Source of the DNA: Candidatus Ozemobacteraceae bacterium | GTDB taxonomy: Bacteria > Muiribacteriota > Ozemobacteria > Ozemobacterales > Ozemobacteraceae | Assembly (NCBI GenBank): GCA_035373905.1 | Contig: DAOSOK010000003.1 | Span: forward strand, 12,561 to 76,560 | Length of the DNA stretch: 64,000 nt | Direction: 5' to 3' | Part shown: positions 52,678 to 61,845 of the stretch, one piece after another | Layout of the letters: each line of letters opens with the position of its first letter | How positions within the stretch are numbered: the stretch's first letter is position 1 | The notes under the pieces: generated by a model | Database searches by the model: none | What the model was told of the DNA's origin: nothing | Seen by the model: only the letters and a program-made list of their open reading frames with translations | Position numbers and translations under genes: made by a program

Positions 52678-53658
52678 ATGCCCGTCAACCTGAAAGGCCG
52701 CCACTTCCTCCAGCTCGATGACTACACCCCCGAAGAGATCCAGTATCTGCTCGACCTCTCGGCCGACCTCAAGCGGCTCAAGCGCGCCGGCATCCGCCCT
52801 CGCAACCTCGAAGGCAAGAACATCGCCCTGATCTTCGAGAAGGCCTCGACCCGCACCCGCTGCGCCTTCATCTGCGCCGCCGCCGACGAGGGCGCGCACG
52901 CCGAGTATCTCGGCAAGGGCGACATCCAGCTCGGCAAGAAGGAAAGCGTCGCCGACACGGCCCGCGTCCTCGGCCGCATGTTCGACGGCATCCAGTTCCG
53001 CGGCTTCAAGCACGAAACCGTGCTGGACCTCGCGAAATACGCCGGCGTCCCCGTCTGGAACGGCCTCACCGATGATTATCACCCGACCCAGGTCCTGGCC
53101 GACTTCCAGACCATCATCGAGCAGTTCGGCACCCTGAAGGGCATCGCGATGGCGTTCGTCGGCGACGGCCGCAACAACATGGCGAACACCCTCATGATCG
53201 GCGCCGCGAAGATGGGCATGGATTTCCGCATCGTCGCCCCGAAGTCGCTTCACACCGACAAGGCCATCGTCGACGCCGCGAAGAAATTCGCCGCCGAGAG
53301 CGGTGCGAAGATCACCGTCACCGACGACGTCACCAAGGGCGTCAAGGGCTGCGACGTCCTCTACACCGACGTCTGGGCCAGCATGGGCGAAGAGGCCCAG
53401 ATGGCCGCCCGCATCAAGCTCCTCAAGCCGTATCAGGTCAACATGAAGATGATCAAGGCGACCGGCAAGGAAAACCCGATCTTCCTTCACTGTCTCCCCG
53501 CCTTCCACGACGACAAGACCGAGGTGTCGAAAGAGACGGGCGCCATGGAGGTCTCCGACGAAGTATTCGAGAGCAAATACTCGAAGGTCTTCGACCAGGC
53601 CGAGAACCGCCTGCACACAATCAAGGCCGTCATGGTCGCCACCATCGGAATCAGATAA
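52678..53658 (+). CDS. argF: Ornithine carbamoyltransferase
   Basis: This 326-aa enzyme condenses carbamoyl phosphate and ornithine to citrulline. It shows the carbamoyl-phosphate motif STRTR, HPTQVLADFQT, the ornithine-loop region FVGDGRNNMANTL and the catalytic FLHCLPA. Its length and the C-terminal EVSDEVFESKYSKVFDQAENRLHTIKAV segment match the ArgF/ArcB type. AAGGAG lies 6 nt before the ATG. Codon use is the most strictly GC-ending of the window (nearly all Lys are AAG), suggesting high expression. No other arginine genes are next to it. A terminator follows. The 160-nt leader (52518-52677) shows no clear ARG box. Confidence 0.96.
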   Translation: MPVNLKGRHFLQLDDYTPEEIQYLLDLSADLKRLKRAGIRPRNLEGKNIALIFEKASTRTRCAFICAAADEGAHAEYLGKGDIQLGKKESVADTARVLGRMFDGIQFRGFKHETVLDLAKYAGVPVWNGLTDDYHPTQVLADFQTIIEQFGTLKGIAMAFVGDGRNNMANTLMIGAAKMGMDFRIVAPKSLHTDKAIVDAAKKFAAESGAKITVTDDVTKGVKGCDVLYTDVWASMGEEAQMAARIKLLKPYQVNMKMIKATGKENPIFLHCLPAFHDDKTEVSKETGAMEVSDEVFESKYSKVFDQAENRLHTIKAVMVATIGIR

Positions 53659-53678
53659 TCCCCCGATAAAGCGTTCAA

Positions 53679-53712
53679 GAACCGCATCAGTTCATGATGC
53701 GGTTCATTTTTT
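53679..53712 (+). terminator. Terminator of argF
   Basis: An 11-bp perfect stem GAACCGCATCA (53679-53689) pairs with its complement at 53695-53705, followed by ATTTTTT. Confidence 0.9.
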
Positions 53713-53722
53713 CTGAATAATC

Positions 53723-53751
53723 TTGCAAAGGCTATTTTTTTATCGTAGTAT
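53723..53751 (+). promoter_or_regulatory. Promoter of the winged-helix gene
   Basis: TTGCAA (53723-53728), a 17-nt T-rich spacer and TAGTAT (53746-53751) lie directly after the argF terminator. Confidence 0.55.
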
Positions 53752-53833
53752 TCCCTATCGTTGCATTCTGATTCTGGAAACGGCCATGCAGCACTATGAG
53801 ACAGATAAATTCGCATCCGATAAAGGAGATTGA

Positions 53834-54445
53834 ATGAAAGCCATGAACCTGAAAAGTCTCGCCAAGGTATTCCGCGGTCTATTGGATGGAAGTCTCGAGC
53901 TGCATGCCGTCCCGACGGGACGCAAGCCGGCGAAGCACGCCGGAACCGTGGTTCTCCGCCGCAAAGCCGGCCGCAAGCCGCTGCCGCCCTCGGTCAAGAA
54001 AAAGATCCAGGAACGCACAAAAGCTGCGAAGGTTCGGGCCGAACGCAAGGCGCTTCCCGCCCCTCGCGACATTTTCCTGTTCCTCGACGGCAAGACGGAC
54101 GGCGTCAAACTGACCGCGCTGGCCAAGCATTTCGACGCCAAGCGCTCCCTGTTCAAGAACGTCATGGAGAAGCTCGTCAAGTCAGAAGACGTCGTCGAGA
54201 GCAAAGGCGTCTATTACCTGCAGCGCCGCATCCGCAACCGCAACGGTAAGCGCCTCGCGAAGCCCGCGCCGATCGCCCCCCAGACCGTTCTCTCCTACCT
54301 CGGAAAGAACCCCGGCGTCGGCATGGCCGCGATCGCCGAGTCGCTTGGCGAATCGAGCTACCAGCGCCTCATCAAGGTCATGAACGCCCTCAAGAAGGAA
54401 GGCAAGATCCGCGTCGAGAACAAGACCTACTCTCTCGCCGACTGA
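53834..54445 (+). CDS. Basic double winged-helix protein
   Basis: This 203-aa, highly Lys/Arg-rich protein (predicted pI very high) starts at an ATG preceded by AAAGGAG. Residues 35-75 are a basic helix-forming stretch. Residues 78-132 (DIFLFLDGKTDGVKLTALAKHFD...LVKSEDVVESKGVYYL) and 148-200 (TVLSYLGKNPGVGMAAIAESLG...LKKEGKIRVENKTYSL) are two similar winged-helix units. I do not know a named family. Nucleic-acid binding is likely from fold and charge; it may be a nucleoid-associated protein or a regulator. It has its own promoter and terminator, so it is monocistronic. Confidence 0.75.
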   Translation: MKAMNLKSLAKVFRGLLDGSLELHAVPTGRKPAKHAGTVVLRRKAGRKPLPPSVKKKIQERTKAAKVRAERKALPAPRDIFLFLDGKTDGVKLTALAKHFDAKRSLFKNVMEKLVKSEDVVESKGVYYLQRRIRNRNGKRLAKPAPIAPQTVLSYLGKNPGVGMAAIAESLGESSYQRLIKVMNALKKEGKIRVENKTYSLAD

Positions 54446-54458
54446 CAAAAATCTCAGG

Positions 54459-54492
54459 CCGCCGGCCGGACACGATCCGCCGGCGGTTTTTT
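54459..54492 (+). terminator. Terminator of the winged-helix gene
   Basis: A CCGCCGG stem (54459-54465 with 54480-54486) is followed by TTTTTT. The 54493-54686 stretch up to the kdsD stop holds nothing else I can support. Confidence 0.8.
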
Positions 54493-54686
54493 CATGTCGA
54501 AACCAATGCACCGGAAATATGCGACGGATGGTTGCCCAAGGCCGGATTCCCTCCCCTGCAGCTGAAACCGTGAACACCTTCTTTCCCTGGCGCTGCCCCT
54601 CATCTCCGGATGCGCTCCTGAAAACCCATCGTCTTGAAGCGGAGGGACGCTGTGGTGCAGGATTGGCCAATGAAGCCGAACCGGGG

Positions 54687-55688
54687 TCAGACGAGGCGGG
54701 AGCGCAGGATGTCGTGCAGGTGGAGGAACCCGACGACGTTCGCGGTCTCGCCGTCCACGACCGGAAGCGAGGTAATGGCTTTCTCCTCCATCGCCTTGAG
54801 CGCCTCCATGGCGAGACGGTCCGGCGAGGTACAGCGCGGCTGTTTCGTCATGACGTCCGACAGCGGCACGTCGAGAGCGCCGTTCGATCGCTCGAAGTAG
54901 CGGCGCAGATCGCCGTCGGTGAACACGCCGAGCAGACATCCCGCCGCGTCCGCGATCACGAGGGCGCCGAAGCCGCCCCTCGACATGGCGAGAATGGCGT
55001 CCTTCAGCGGCGTTCCCGGCGAGGCGAACGGAATGCGCTCGCCGGTATGCATCAGGTCTCTGACGGTCAGGAACCTTCGCCCGAGGCTTCCCGACGGGTG
55101 CAAGTAGGCGAAGTCCTTCTCGCGGAACCCGCGCGCTTCGATCAGGGCGATGGCAAGCGCATCCCCCATCGCCATGGCGACGGTCGTCGAACTGGTCGGC
55201 GCCAGGTTCATCGGGCACGCCTCGCGCGCCACGGAAGCGTCGAGCACGACGTCGGCCGTCTTCGCCATCGACGAGGCCGTGTTCCCCACCAGCGCGATGA
55301 TGCGAGCTCCGATCCGGCGCAGAAAGGGGATCAGCCGCACGATCTCGTCGGTCTCGCCGGAGTTCGAAAGCAACAGCAGCACGTCCTGTTCCGTCACCAT
55401 GCCGAGATCACCGTGAAGCGCCTCGGCCGGATGCAGGAAAAACGAGGGCGTGCCGGTGCTGGAAAGCGTCGCCGAAATTTTCCTGCCGACCAGGCCGGAT
55501 TTTCCCATGCCTGATACGATAAGTCTTCCCCGGGATGTCAGGATCAGATCGACGGCACGCAGAATCTCGCCGTTCAGCCTGGTCGCGGCGGCGCGAATCG
55601 CCTCGGCTTCGTCGCCCAGCGTGCGCCGGGCCGCGTCCAGAATCGAATCGTGATCGCGCGTCGATGTTTCGTCCATGGCAGAAAGCAC
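54687..55688 (-). CDS. kdsD: Arabinose-5-phosphate isomerase (KdsD/KpsF)
   Basis: This is 333 aa from a GTG at 55688 that has GGAGG 8 nt upstream; an ATG 12 nt later lacks a site. The N-terminal SIS domain (about 45-185) has GMGKSGLVGRKISATLSSTGTPSFFLHPAEALHGDLG and SNSGETDEI. Two CBS domains follow (about 205-330). It interconverts ribulose-5-P and arabinose-5-P for Kdo, so an LPS-type outer membrane is expected. The CBS pair suggests regulation by a nucleotide or nucleotide-sugar. It is downstream of nothing on its strand, about 100 nt before the C25 peptidase stop. Confidence 0.95.
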   Translation of the reverse strand: MLSAMDETSTRDHDSILDAARRTLGDEAEAIRAAATRLNGEILRAVDLILTSRGRLIVSGMGKSGLVGRKISATLSSTGTPSFFLHPAEALHGDLGMVTEQDVLLLLSNSGETDEIVRLIPFLRRIGARIIALVGNTASSMAKTADVVLDASVAREACPMNLAPTSSTTVAMAMGDALAIALIEARGFREKDFAYLHPSGSLGRRFLTVRDLMHTGERIPFASPGTPLKDAILAMSRGGFGALVIADAAGCLLGVFTDGDLRRYFERSNGALDVPLSDVMTKQPRCTSPDRLAMEALKAMEEKAITSLPVVDGETANVVGFLHLHDILRSRLV

Positions 55689-55793
55689 GATACCAGCCTC
55701 CGGCCCGCCGTGCAAGATCGGGCGGCCGCATCCTGCGCAAAAAAATTCGCCGGGCCGGCAACGAACACCGGTCCGGCGAAGAGGCAGGTACAT

Positions 55794-57941
55794 TCAGAAT
55801 GTCAGCTTCCGATCGACGACGGGAACGAGGTTCGGTCCCACGACGGTGATGAATCCCTCGGTCCCGGACGTCGCGGGAACGACGACCACGGCCTTCCCCT
55901 CGGCATTCGTGGGGCAGGTTCCCATCGCTTCGAAGCGCTCGGTGTAGCAGGTCGCCTGGGCGCCCTCGACCGGCTTGCCGTCGACGTCGACCACCGTCAC
56001 GGCGACGGAGCTTTCGGAACCGGTGTTCTCGACGGTCGTCCGGATCTCGATGCCGCGCGGGGTTTTGGTGCGCACGAGCATCGAGCCGTCACCGAACCAG
56101 TGCCACTGCTCGGCGATCCTGACGCCCTCGCTTTTGTCCTCGGTGCCGAACTGCTCGAGCCCCTTCATGACGCCGTTCATCATCAGGGCGCCGGCGGTTT
56201 TATATGTTTCATTATATATATAATTCGTGTTGATCTCGGCCTGGACGACGGTGGGCGGAACCCAGCTCATGTTGGTGGAAGCACCCATGAAGCCGACGGC
56301 GCCGCGCGGGTTCTCGATGTCGCCGGTCTTCATCCAGGCTTCGGCGTAGCAGTCGGTTCCGCGCGCAAAATCGCCGTTCACGCAGGCGACGCTGATCACC
56401 AGCGGCATGCGCCAGCCGTTTGCAAGTTTCGACATGCAGTCGCCGACGCTGAACCCCGAGCTGACCCATCGTTCCTTGCTTCCGTGGCCGATGTAGTTGA
56501 TGATGCCGCGACCCTCGTTCACGCCCGCCGCGATACGGTCCTTCATGGACGGCGCCGGCGCCGTCGGCGAAGCGGTGCCCGCGGTGCTCGTGCCCGCCGC
56601 GTCCGTCGAGTTCGTCGCAACGCCGTCGCGGGCCGTCGAGAAATACGGGCCCCACGGGCCCCAAGGTCCGCCGGGCATCGTATGGGGCGGGAACGGCGAC
56701 GCGCCTCCCCCCGACGATGTCTTCGCGTCGTAGATCTGGTCCATCGAGGAGAAACGCCCCTTCAGCATGGCCGCGCGCAGCTCGTCCATGCGCTCGAAGT
56801 CCGTCGGCGTCCCTTCGGAACTGGCAACGCCCATCAGTTTCGTATACCAAGCCGCATCGGCGCCCTCGCTCGGGAACCACTCGTAGGTGATGAACTTCGC
56901 CACCTGATACGCAACCTCTTCGGGGGTCGTCGCGGAGATGCGGCTAATAATAGCATCAGGTACATTATCGTCGCCGGCAAGTTTCATGTAGCACGGGTCG
57001 GAGTCGGCGCTTTCCCGGACGCCCTTCAGCGTAGGCATCTGCTGGGCATCGCCGACCAGGATGACGTGCGTGAACGGCTTGGTGTTGAACTCCCCCTGCA
57101 GATACGCCTTCACCGTTTCGGGCGTCGCGTCGCCGATCTCGCTGAGCCTGACGACATGCGTGTCGATCCCGCATTTGAGCTTCCAGACCATCAGGGGCAT
57201 GACGGAGTCGGCGAACTCGTCGGGGGTGACGATCACCAGCCGCCCGCTCTCGCCGAGGCGCTGCAGCCGCTGGGCCATGGGCGCGAAGTTCCGGAACGTC
57301 TTTTTGTATATCGGCTCGAATACGCTGGAAATCGCGGCGTTCCGCCGGCGCCCCGTCGGCGCTCCCGCGGCACCGTTTTCGAGGCGGACGCGGAAACTCT
57401 TGTAGACCCTGATCTGGTTTTTGACCGGGTTGTACTGCACGGGGGAAAAGATCATCCGCACGCCGCGAACATCGCGGAATACGAACGGTTTTTCGATTCT
57501 GACCAGGTCTTTGTCGGCGGGAATCCAGGCGTCACGCTCGTAGACCTTTCCGAACTCGTAGGGAACCGAGGAGGGGTCTTCCGACCGCGACAGCGGCCCG
57601 CGGCTCGGCAGAATGGTTCCGTCGACCGGAATCGTTTCGAACGAACTGTCGAAAACCTTTACCGAAGGCGTTCCCTCGTTCTGAACCATGAGAAACGTCG
57701 AAATGACGGGCAACTCCGGCTCGCCCTTCACGAGCGTCGGACAGGCATCCTTCATGAACAGAGCCGTCACCGGCCGCCGCTGAATCTGCAGTTTCGCAAA
57801 GCGAAGCGCCGGCACCGACACGGTCACGTCCGTATTGAAACTTCGATCCACGCTTACGTCGATCGCCGCGCCCGCAGCGGCAGCGACGACAACCATCGCA
57901 CCGCACACAGCCCCCCGCAGGAAGGTACCCATCGAGCTCAT
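55794..57941 (-). CDS. Gingipain-like C25 cysteine peptidase, secreted
   Basis: This 715-aa protein has a signal peptide (LRGAVCGAMVVVAAAAGAA), a gingipain-type propeptide-like N-terminal part (to about 215), and a C25 caspase-fold catalytic domain (about 230-600). The catalytic His is in YIGHGSKERW and the Cys in ISVACVNGDFA. A Gly/Pro/Trp then Ser/Thr/Ala-rich insertion of about 55 residues (GGASPFPPHTMPGGPWGP onward) precedes the His. A C-terminal Ig-like domain (about 625-715) follows. No type IX sorting signature was recognised, so the export route is unclear. GGAGG lies 8 nt before the ATG. Codon islands at 56199-56225 and 56938-56974 are AT-rich. Confidence 0.9.
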   Translation of the reverse strand: MSSMGTFLRGAVCGAMVVVAAAAGAAIDVSVDRSFNTDVTVSVPALRFAKLQIQRRPVTALFMKDACPTLVKGEPELPVISTFLMVQNEGTPSVKVFDSSFETIPVDGTILPSRGPLSRSEDPSSVPYEFGKVYERDAWIPADKDLVRIEKPFVFRDVRGVRMIFSPVQYNPVKNQIRVYKSFRVRLENGAAGAPTGRRRNAAISSVFEPIYKKTFRNFAPMAQRLQRLGESGRLVIVTPDEFADSVMPLMVWKLKCGIDTHVVRLSEIGDATPETVKAYLQGEFNTKPFTHVILVGDAQQMPTLKGVRESADSDPCYMKLAGDDNVPDAIISRISATTPEEVAYQVAKFITYEWFPSEGADAAWYTKLMGVASSEGTPTDFERMDELRAAMLKGRFSSMDQIYDAKTSSGGGASPFPPHTMPGGPWGPWGPYFSTARDGVATNSTDAAGTSTAGTASPTAPAPSMKDRIAAGVNEGRGIINYIGHGSKERWVSSGFSVGDCMSKLANGWRMPLVISVACVNGDFARGTDCYAEAWMKTGDIENPRGAVGFMGASTNMSWVPPTVVQAEINTNYIYNETYKTAGALMMNGVMKGLEQFGTEDKSEGVRIAEQWHWFGDGSMLVRTKTPRGIEIRTTVENTGSESSVAVTVVDVDGKPVEGAQATCYTERFEAMGTCPTNAEGKAVVVVPATSGTEGFITVVGPNLVPVVDRKLTF
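56199..56225 (-). other. AT-rich codon island in the C25 peptidase
   Basis: Nine codons (NYIYNETYK) read AAT TAT ATA TAT AAT GAA ACA TAT AAA, with no G/C-ending codon, in a gene that is otherwise GC-ending. Confidence 0.8.
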
Positions 57942-58134
57942 CCGAATGCCTCCGTTCCCGCAATCGCAACGATCACGGGCAAAATGAAAAACCGTTCATC
58001 GTAAGCAATGGAAATGCCAACCGGGCTTTCCGCTCTCAGGGCTTTTCCATCCGATTTCCTTCGAAAATGTGCCGAAATATCGGCATCCACGGCGAACAAT
58101 TCGTTCGGGCTCCAGAGTGTGGTAGGATACGCAC

Positions 58135-59718
58135 ATGCCGATCACCGACACAGTGTCCGCAACCTGGACGGAGTTCGCCCGCCTGCTTCTCGAAAAGGGC
58201 AGCGACAGCGACCAGCAGGCCATTCTCAACACGATCGGCTCGCACGAGGGCCTCACCCCGCTCGATGCGGATCTTCTCCTGCCGATCGTGACGGAACTCC
58301 TTCTCGACCCCGATCCGCACGTCCGCTACTTCGCCCGCAAAGCCCGCAACAAACTCGACCTGCAGGTCTCTCCCCAGCGTCGCGCTTCGGAAATGGCATC
58401 GGAAGCGAAGAAAGACACCTCCGCAGACACGGCCCACCTCACCCGCCAGGAAATTCTGCTGAATAAAATGCGTCTCGGAAGCCGGTACGTGGCTTTCGAG
58501 GCGATCGACCGGCTCATCGAGAGCGAGGCACCTTCCCTGGCAGGCCCCATGCTCGAGTTTCTGGCCTCCGAGACGGATCTCTTCAAGATATCCTTTCTCG
58601 TGAAACGCCTGCCCAGATTGAACGACCCACGCATCCCGGCGGCGCTCGAGGCGTTTCTCCGGCATCACGATCCCCGGGTCGTAGCAAACACGCTCGAGGG
58701 TCTGAGCCTCTGTCGCACTCCACATCTTCGCGACGAGTTTGTCCGGCTGACCAGCTCTCCAGACAACCGTGTGAAAGCGGCGGCGGTCCGCACGCTCTAT
58801 GCCTACGATCCTCACTTGGCCGAACGTCGCATCCAGGAAATGCTCGAAAATCCCTCGATCGCCATGCAGGACTCGGGCGTCTATCTGCTCCGAACCATCC
58901 GCCCCCCGCGGTTGAACACCCTCCTGGAAATTCCCCTCGCGTCGAAATTTCCCTCGATACGCCTTCTCGCTCTCGAAATTCCCAAGTTTCCCCACACCTT
59001 CGAGATGCCCGAATCGACGGCGGCCCCCGCATCGCTCACCACCCATTACGCCGACAAAGGACTCATTTCCAGCCTTCTCGTCGCAACGTTCCTCGTGATG
59101 ACCTCATCGTATTTCTCGGAGATGCAATCATTCCTGATTCTCCTCGTTCTCGGCGCAGCTCTCGCCTCCACCACGAAGAACAGGCCGAGTTCCCTGATGC
59201 GGGCGGTCATCTCCACCGGAATCATCGCCTGCGGCCTCTGGGGCGACGGCACCCTTCTCGCGGTTCCGGCGCTTCTCGCCGTCTGGCATCCGGTCCATCA
59301 TTCGGAAGGCGACCGCCTGCCCCGCATCTCGGCCTGGACATTCGCTCTCTCCGCCGCTCTCCTCGCACAACTGATCGCGGGCTTCCACCCCGAACTTGCG
59401 AACATCGCAGCCAGGGCGGGCGTTGCCGCATCGGGTCCGATCGGTGATTTTCGCGCCATCGCCGCCCAGGATGCCCGCTTCTCCGGTTTCATCTTCACGA
59501 TTGTCGCCACGACCAGCTACGTTCTCCTTCACATCAACGAATGGTATGCCGGCGCCCAATTTCAGAGGGGGAACACCCGGAGACTCCTGATCTTCTTCGC
59601 ACTCGCCATGGGAGCGGTTATTCTGATAAGCTTCGGCCGCATCTGGAATCTTCGATTCAACCTCGTCACCCTCGGAATCACCGATCCGATACAACTGTTT
59701 CGTTTCCCCGGGAAATAG
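58135..59718 (+). CDS. HEAT-repeat protein with C-terminal membrane domain
   Basis: In this 527-aa protein, residues 1-290 are HEAT-like helical repeats (for example DPDPHVRYFARKAR, DPRVVANTLEGL, NRVKAAAVRTLYAYD). Residues 305-520 contain about six hydrophobic helices (SSLLVATFLVMTSSYF, FLILLVLGAALAS, AVISTGIIACGLWG and later ones). The HEAT part should lie in the cytoplasm as a protein-binding scaffold. There is no signal peptide. AGGA lies about 10 nt before the ATG. It is monocistronic and divergent from the C25 peptidase. I know no named family with this combination, though HEAT proteins appear again at 18800. Confidence 0.75.
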   Translation: MPITDTVSATWTEFARLLLEKGSDSDQQAILNTIGSHEGLTPLDADLLLPIVTELLLDPDPHVRYFARKARNKLDLQVSPQRRASEMASEAKKDTSADTAHLTRQEILLNKMRLGSRYVAFEAIDRLIESEAPSLAGPMLEFLASETDLFKISFLVKRLPRLNDPRIPAALEAFLRHHDPRVVANTLEGLSLCRTPHLRDEFVRLTSSPDNRVKAAAVRTLYAYDPHLAERRIQEMLENPSIAMQDSGVYLLRTIRPPRLNTLLEIPLASKFPSIRLLALEIPKFPHTFEMPESTAAPASLTTHYADKGLISSLLVATFLVMTSSYFSEMQSFLILLVLGAALASTTKNRPSSLMRAVISTGIIACGLWGDGTLLAVPALLAVWHPVHHSEGDRLPRISAWTFALSAALLAQLIAGFHPELANIAARAGVAASGPIGDFRAIAAQDARFSGFIFTIVATTSYVLLHINEWYAGAQFQRGNTRRLLIFFALAMGAVILISFGRIWNLRFNLVTLGITDPIQLFRFPGK

Positions 59719-59913
59719 GCTGTACATATTTTTCCAGCCATCTGTACCTCTCTTTGCGCGACGAGCGCAGTCGGCCCGGAGCAGCGAGATGTACACTTTA
59801 CGAATAATACATTATGTAAACCACCACCCCGTATGTACACAGCATTTCCATCACACTCCCTTCGGCCATGCCCTGACAGGCAGACATTGCAGAATCCGGG
59901 ATGAAATAAAACA

Positions 59914-59941
59914 CCCGCGCGTCGTGTACACCGAGCGCGGG
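59914..59941 (-). terminator. Terminator of the alpha-amylase gene
   Basis: CCCGCGC (59914-59920) pairs with GCGCGGG (59935-59941). On the minus strand it is followed by TGTTTTATTT. The 59719-59910 gap is otherwise AT-rich and empty. Confidence 0.65.
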
Positions 59942-59963
59942 CGTTGGACTGCCGTATCTTACA

Positions 59964-61283
59964 TCAGTGCCTGGTCCGGGCCGCCATTTTCCCCCAGACG
60001 GCATACTGGTCGCCGCTCGCCAGGAGTTCGAACCCGGGGCCGGGCTTCCAGTCGTTCCGGCCAAGTTTCACGGCGAGGTTCTCATCGACGATGGCCGCAT
60101 AGAGGTCCTGCTCGGCCTTGATGATTTCCAGCTTGCTCGTGGAGCGGATTCCGAATTTCCGGCGGGCCTCGACGAGCTTTCTGATGGGCTCGCGCAGATT
60201 CCAGTCATAGACGTGCTCCCAGAAAAGGCAGGGGGTTCCCGGGTGGGTCAGGATGTAGGCATACCCCTGCATCACTTTATCAGAGGGGAACGGCCAGTGG
60301 TTCTGCTGGGAACCGGTATCGTGATTGTCGAGGAAGGTGACGGCGCGGGCGGGCCACCAGCCGATCAGGCCGGAGGCTTTTCCCTGGGAATCGCGGAGAC
60401 GCCAGTATTCGCCGTTCACCGCGACCTGGAGGATGCCCTTGGTGGTGAAGTCGAAGGCAGCCGCCTTGTCGCCGGCCCTGTCGAGCCAGTCGCACAGAAC
60501 CTGCCGATGAGCGTTCTGATCGGGGTTCAGATAGGAACCGTTGAAAGACATGTTCGTCCAGATCTCGCCGACGGAGAAATACGGCGTCGTCGCCTTATCA
60601 TAGAGAGCCGTATATTCCGGGGCATATCCGCGGCTGAAATCGTATCTCCAGCCCGAAAAGCCCATTTTTTTGAGCCACTTCAGCCACTCGATGACATCGG
60701 CCTGGACCGTCGAGTTCGAATGGTCGATATCGGGCGCAGGGCCGAAGTTGTCGCCCGAATCGCGGCCTCCCCTGCCCCCGTATTCGCCGGCACAGATCAT
60801 CTGGGCATCCCAGCGGGCTTTTCCCGAGGCGAAATTGTAGATGTTCCAGACGCCGCCGGAATCCTGGTGACTGGCGCAGCGATGATTGATCACGATATCG
60901 GCGATCGCCTTCAACCCGGACTGGTTCAGCTTGAGCAGACAGGCGACGAGCTGGTCCTGGTCGCCGTAGAACGTCGGGCTCTCGGAGGTGCCGACGTCGT
61001 AGTAATCACCGGGAAGATACCCCTGGGGGCTGACCGAACGCGAAACGGGCGGCAGCCACACCATCGTGACACCCAGCTCGGCGAGGTCGGCGGCGCGTTC
61101 GCCTATCAGCCTGTACCACTTGCTGGGAGTGCCTCTGGACTGGGAGTTCCAGCCGAACGCCTGAATCATGATTCCCTGGTCGACAGGCATCCGCCCCGCG
61201 GCATCCGCCGCCATCGTCGCAAAAACGAGAACCGCCGCAAGAACCAAGACGCCAAACCGGGAATTCCGGGGCCAGAAACGCAT
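59964..61283 (-). CDS. Secreted plant-type alpha-amylase (GH13)
   Basis: This is 439 aa from the ATG at 61283 (GGGAGGCGGAG directly upstream), followed by a signal peptide (FGVLVLAAVLVFATMAADAAG). The GH13 conserved regions are present: DIVINHR (I), GWRYDFSRGY with the nucleophile Asp (II), VGEIWTNM with the acid Glu (III) and FLDNHDTGS (IV). The IMIQAFGWNSQ start, GYLPGDYYDVGTS, and the C-terminal beta domain (IRSTSKLEIIKAEQDLYAA..NDWKPG) are those of the barley-type subfamily rather than Bacillus or Aspergillus types. It hydrolyses internal alpha-1,4-glucan bonds. It is alone in its unit. Confidence 0.94.
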   Translation of the reverse strand: MRFWPRNSRFGVLVLAAVLVFATMAADAAGRMPVDQGIMIQAFGWNSQSRGTPSKWYRLIGERAADLAELGVTMVWLPPVSRSVSPQGYLPGDYYDVGTSESPTFYGDQDQLVACLLKLNQSGLKAIADIVINHRCASHQDSGGVWNIYNFASGKARWDAQMICAGEYGGRGGRDSGDNFGPAPDIDHSNSTVQADVIEWLKWLKKMGFSGWRYDFSRGYAPEYTALYDKATTPYFSVGEIWTNMSFNGSYLNPDQNAHRQVLCDWLDRAGDKAAAFDFTTKGILQVAVNGEYWRLRDSQGKASGLIGWWPARAVTFLDNHDTGSQQNHWPFPSDKVMQGYAYILTHPGTPCLFWEHVYDWNLREPIRKLVEARRKFGIRSTSKLEIIKAEQDLYAAIVDENLAVKLGRNDWKPGPGFELLASGDQYAVWGKMAARTRH

Positions 61284-61418
61284 ACTCCGCCTCCCTGTAA
61301 TACTCACTACCTCTTCAAGTATACCAGATCACGAGAATGACCAGCAGAGACATCGAAATGGCATCACTACGGCATCTTCAGGATGAAACTCCAGATAGCA
61401 CCGCCGATGGGCTGCGGG

Positions 61419-61838
61419 TCAGAAACATCCCTGGAGCATCGTTTCCATCTTCTTTTCAAGATCTTCGTCGGAGCACATCAGGCCGATGCGGATCGAGGTC
61501 TTGACCGGCTCGGAACCCCATGGCCAGAACGCGCAGAACATGATCAGTTCGGGCGTGATGTCGAGCCGGAACAGGGTCTGGTCGCGCCTGATGCCGCCGA
61601 CACCCTTCACGAACCCGTCGAACCAGTTTTTCAGCAACGCCGACTGGCCAGCCGGTTTGTATGCCGGCCCGAATCTCTTCTCCACAACGGGCTGCAACTT
61701 CTCGATGACGTTCGACTCCGCAACGCCCGTGTAGAGCAGCGAACCGCATCCGTCGGGATGCCGCCGCACCGCGAACTGCCGCTTCAACTCGTCGATCAGC
61801 TGCAACGCGTCTTTAATCTTCTTTATGGTTTCCTGCAT
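61419..61838 (-). CDS. Uncharacterised protein, 139 aa
   Basis: It has an N-terminal helical segment (ETIKKIKDALQLIDELKRQF) and a globular alpha/beta remainder with aromatic-rich FCAFWPWGSEP. No signal or TM is present, and I recognise no family. It lies 7 nt after the IPT lipoprotein stop on the same strand, so the two are probably co-transcribed. The protein is close in size and style to the unknown at 37215 but not visibly homologous. Confidence 0.6.
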   Translation of the reverse strand: MQETIKKIKDALQLIDELKRQFAVRRHPDGCGSLLYTGVAESNVIEKLQPVVEKRFGPAYKPAGQSALLKNWFDGFVKGVGGIRRDQTLFRLDITPELIMFCAFWPWGSEPVKTSIRIGLMCSDEDLEKKMETMLQGCF

Positions 61839-61845
61839 CGATTCC

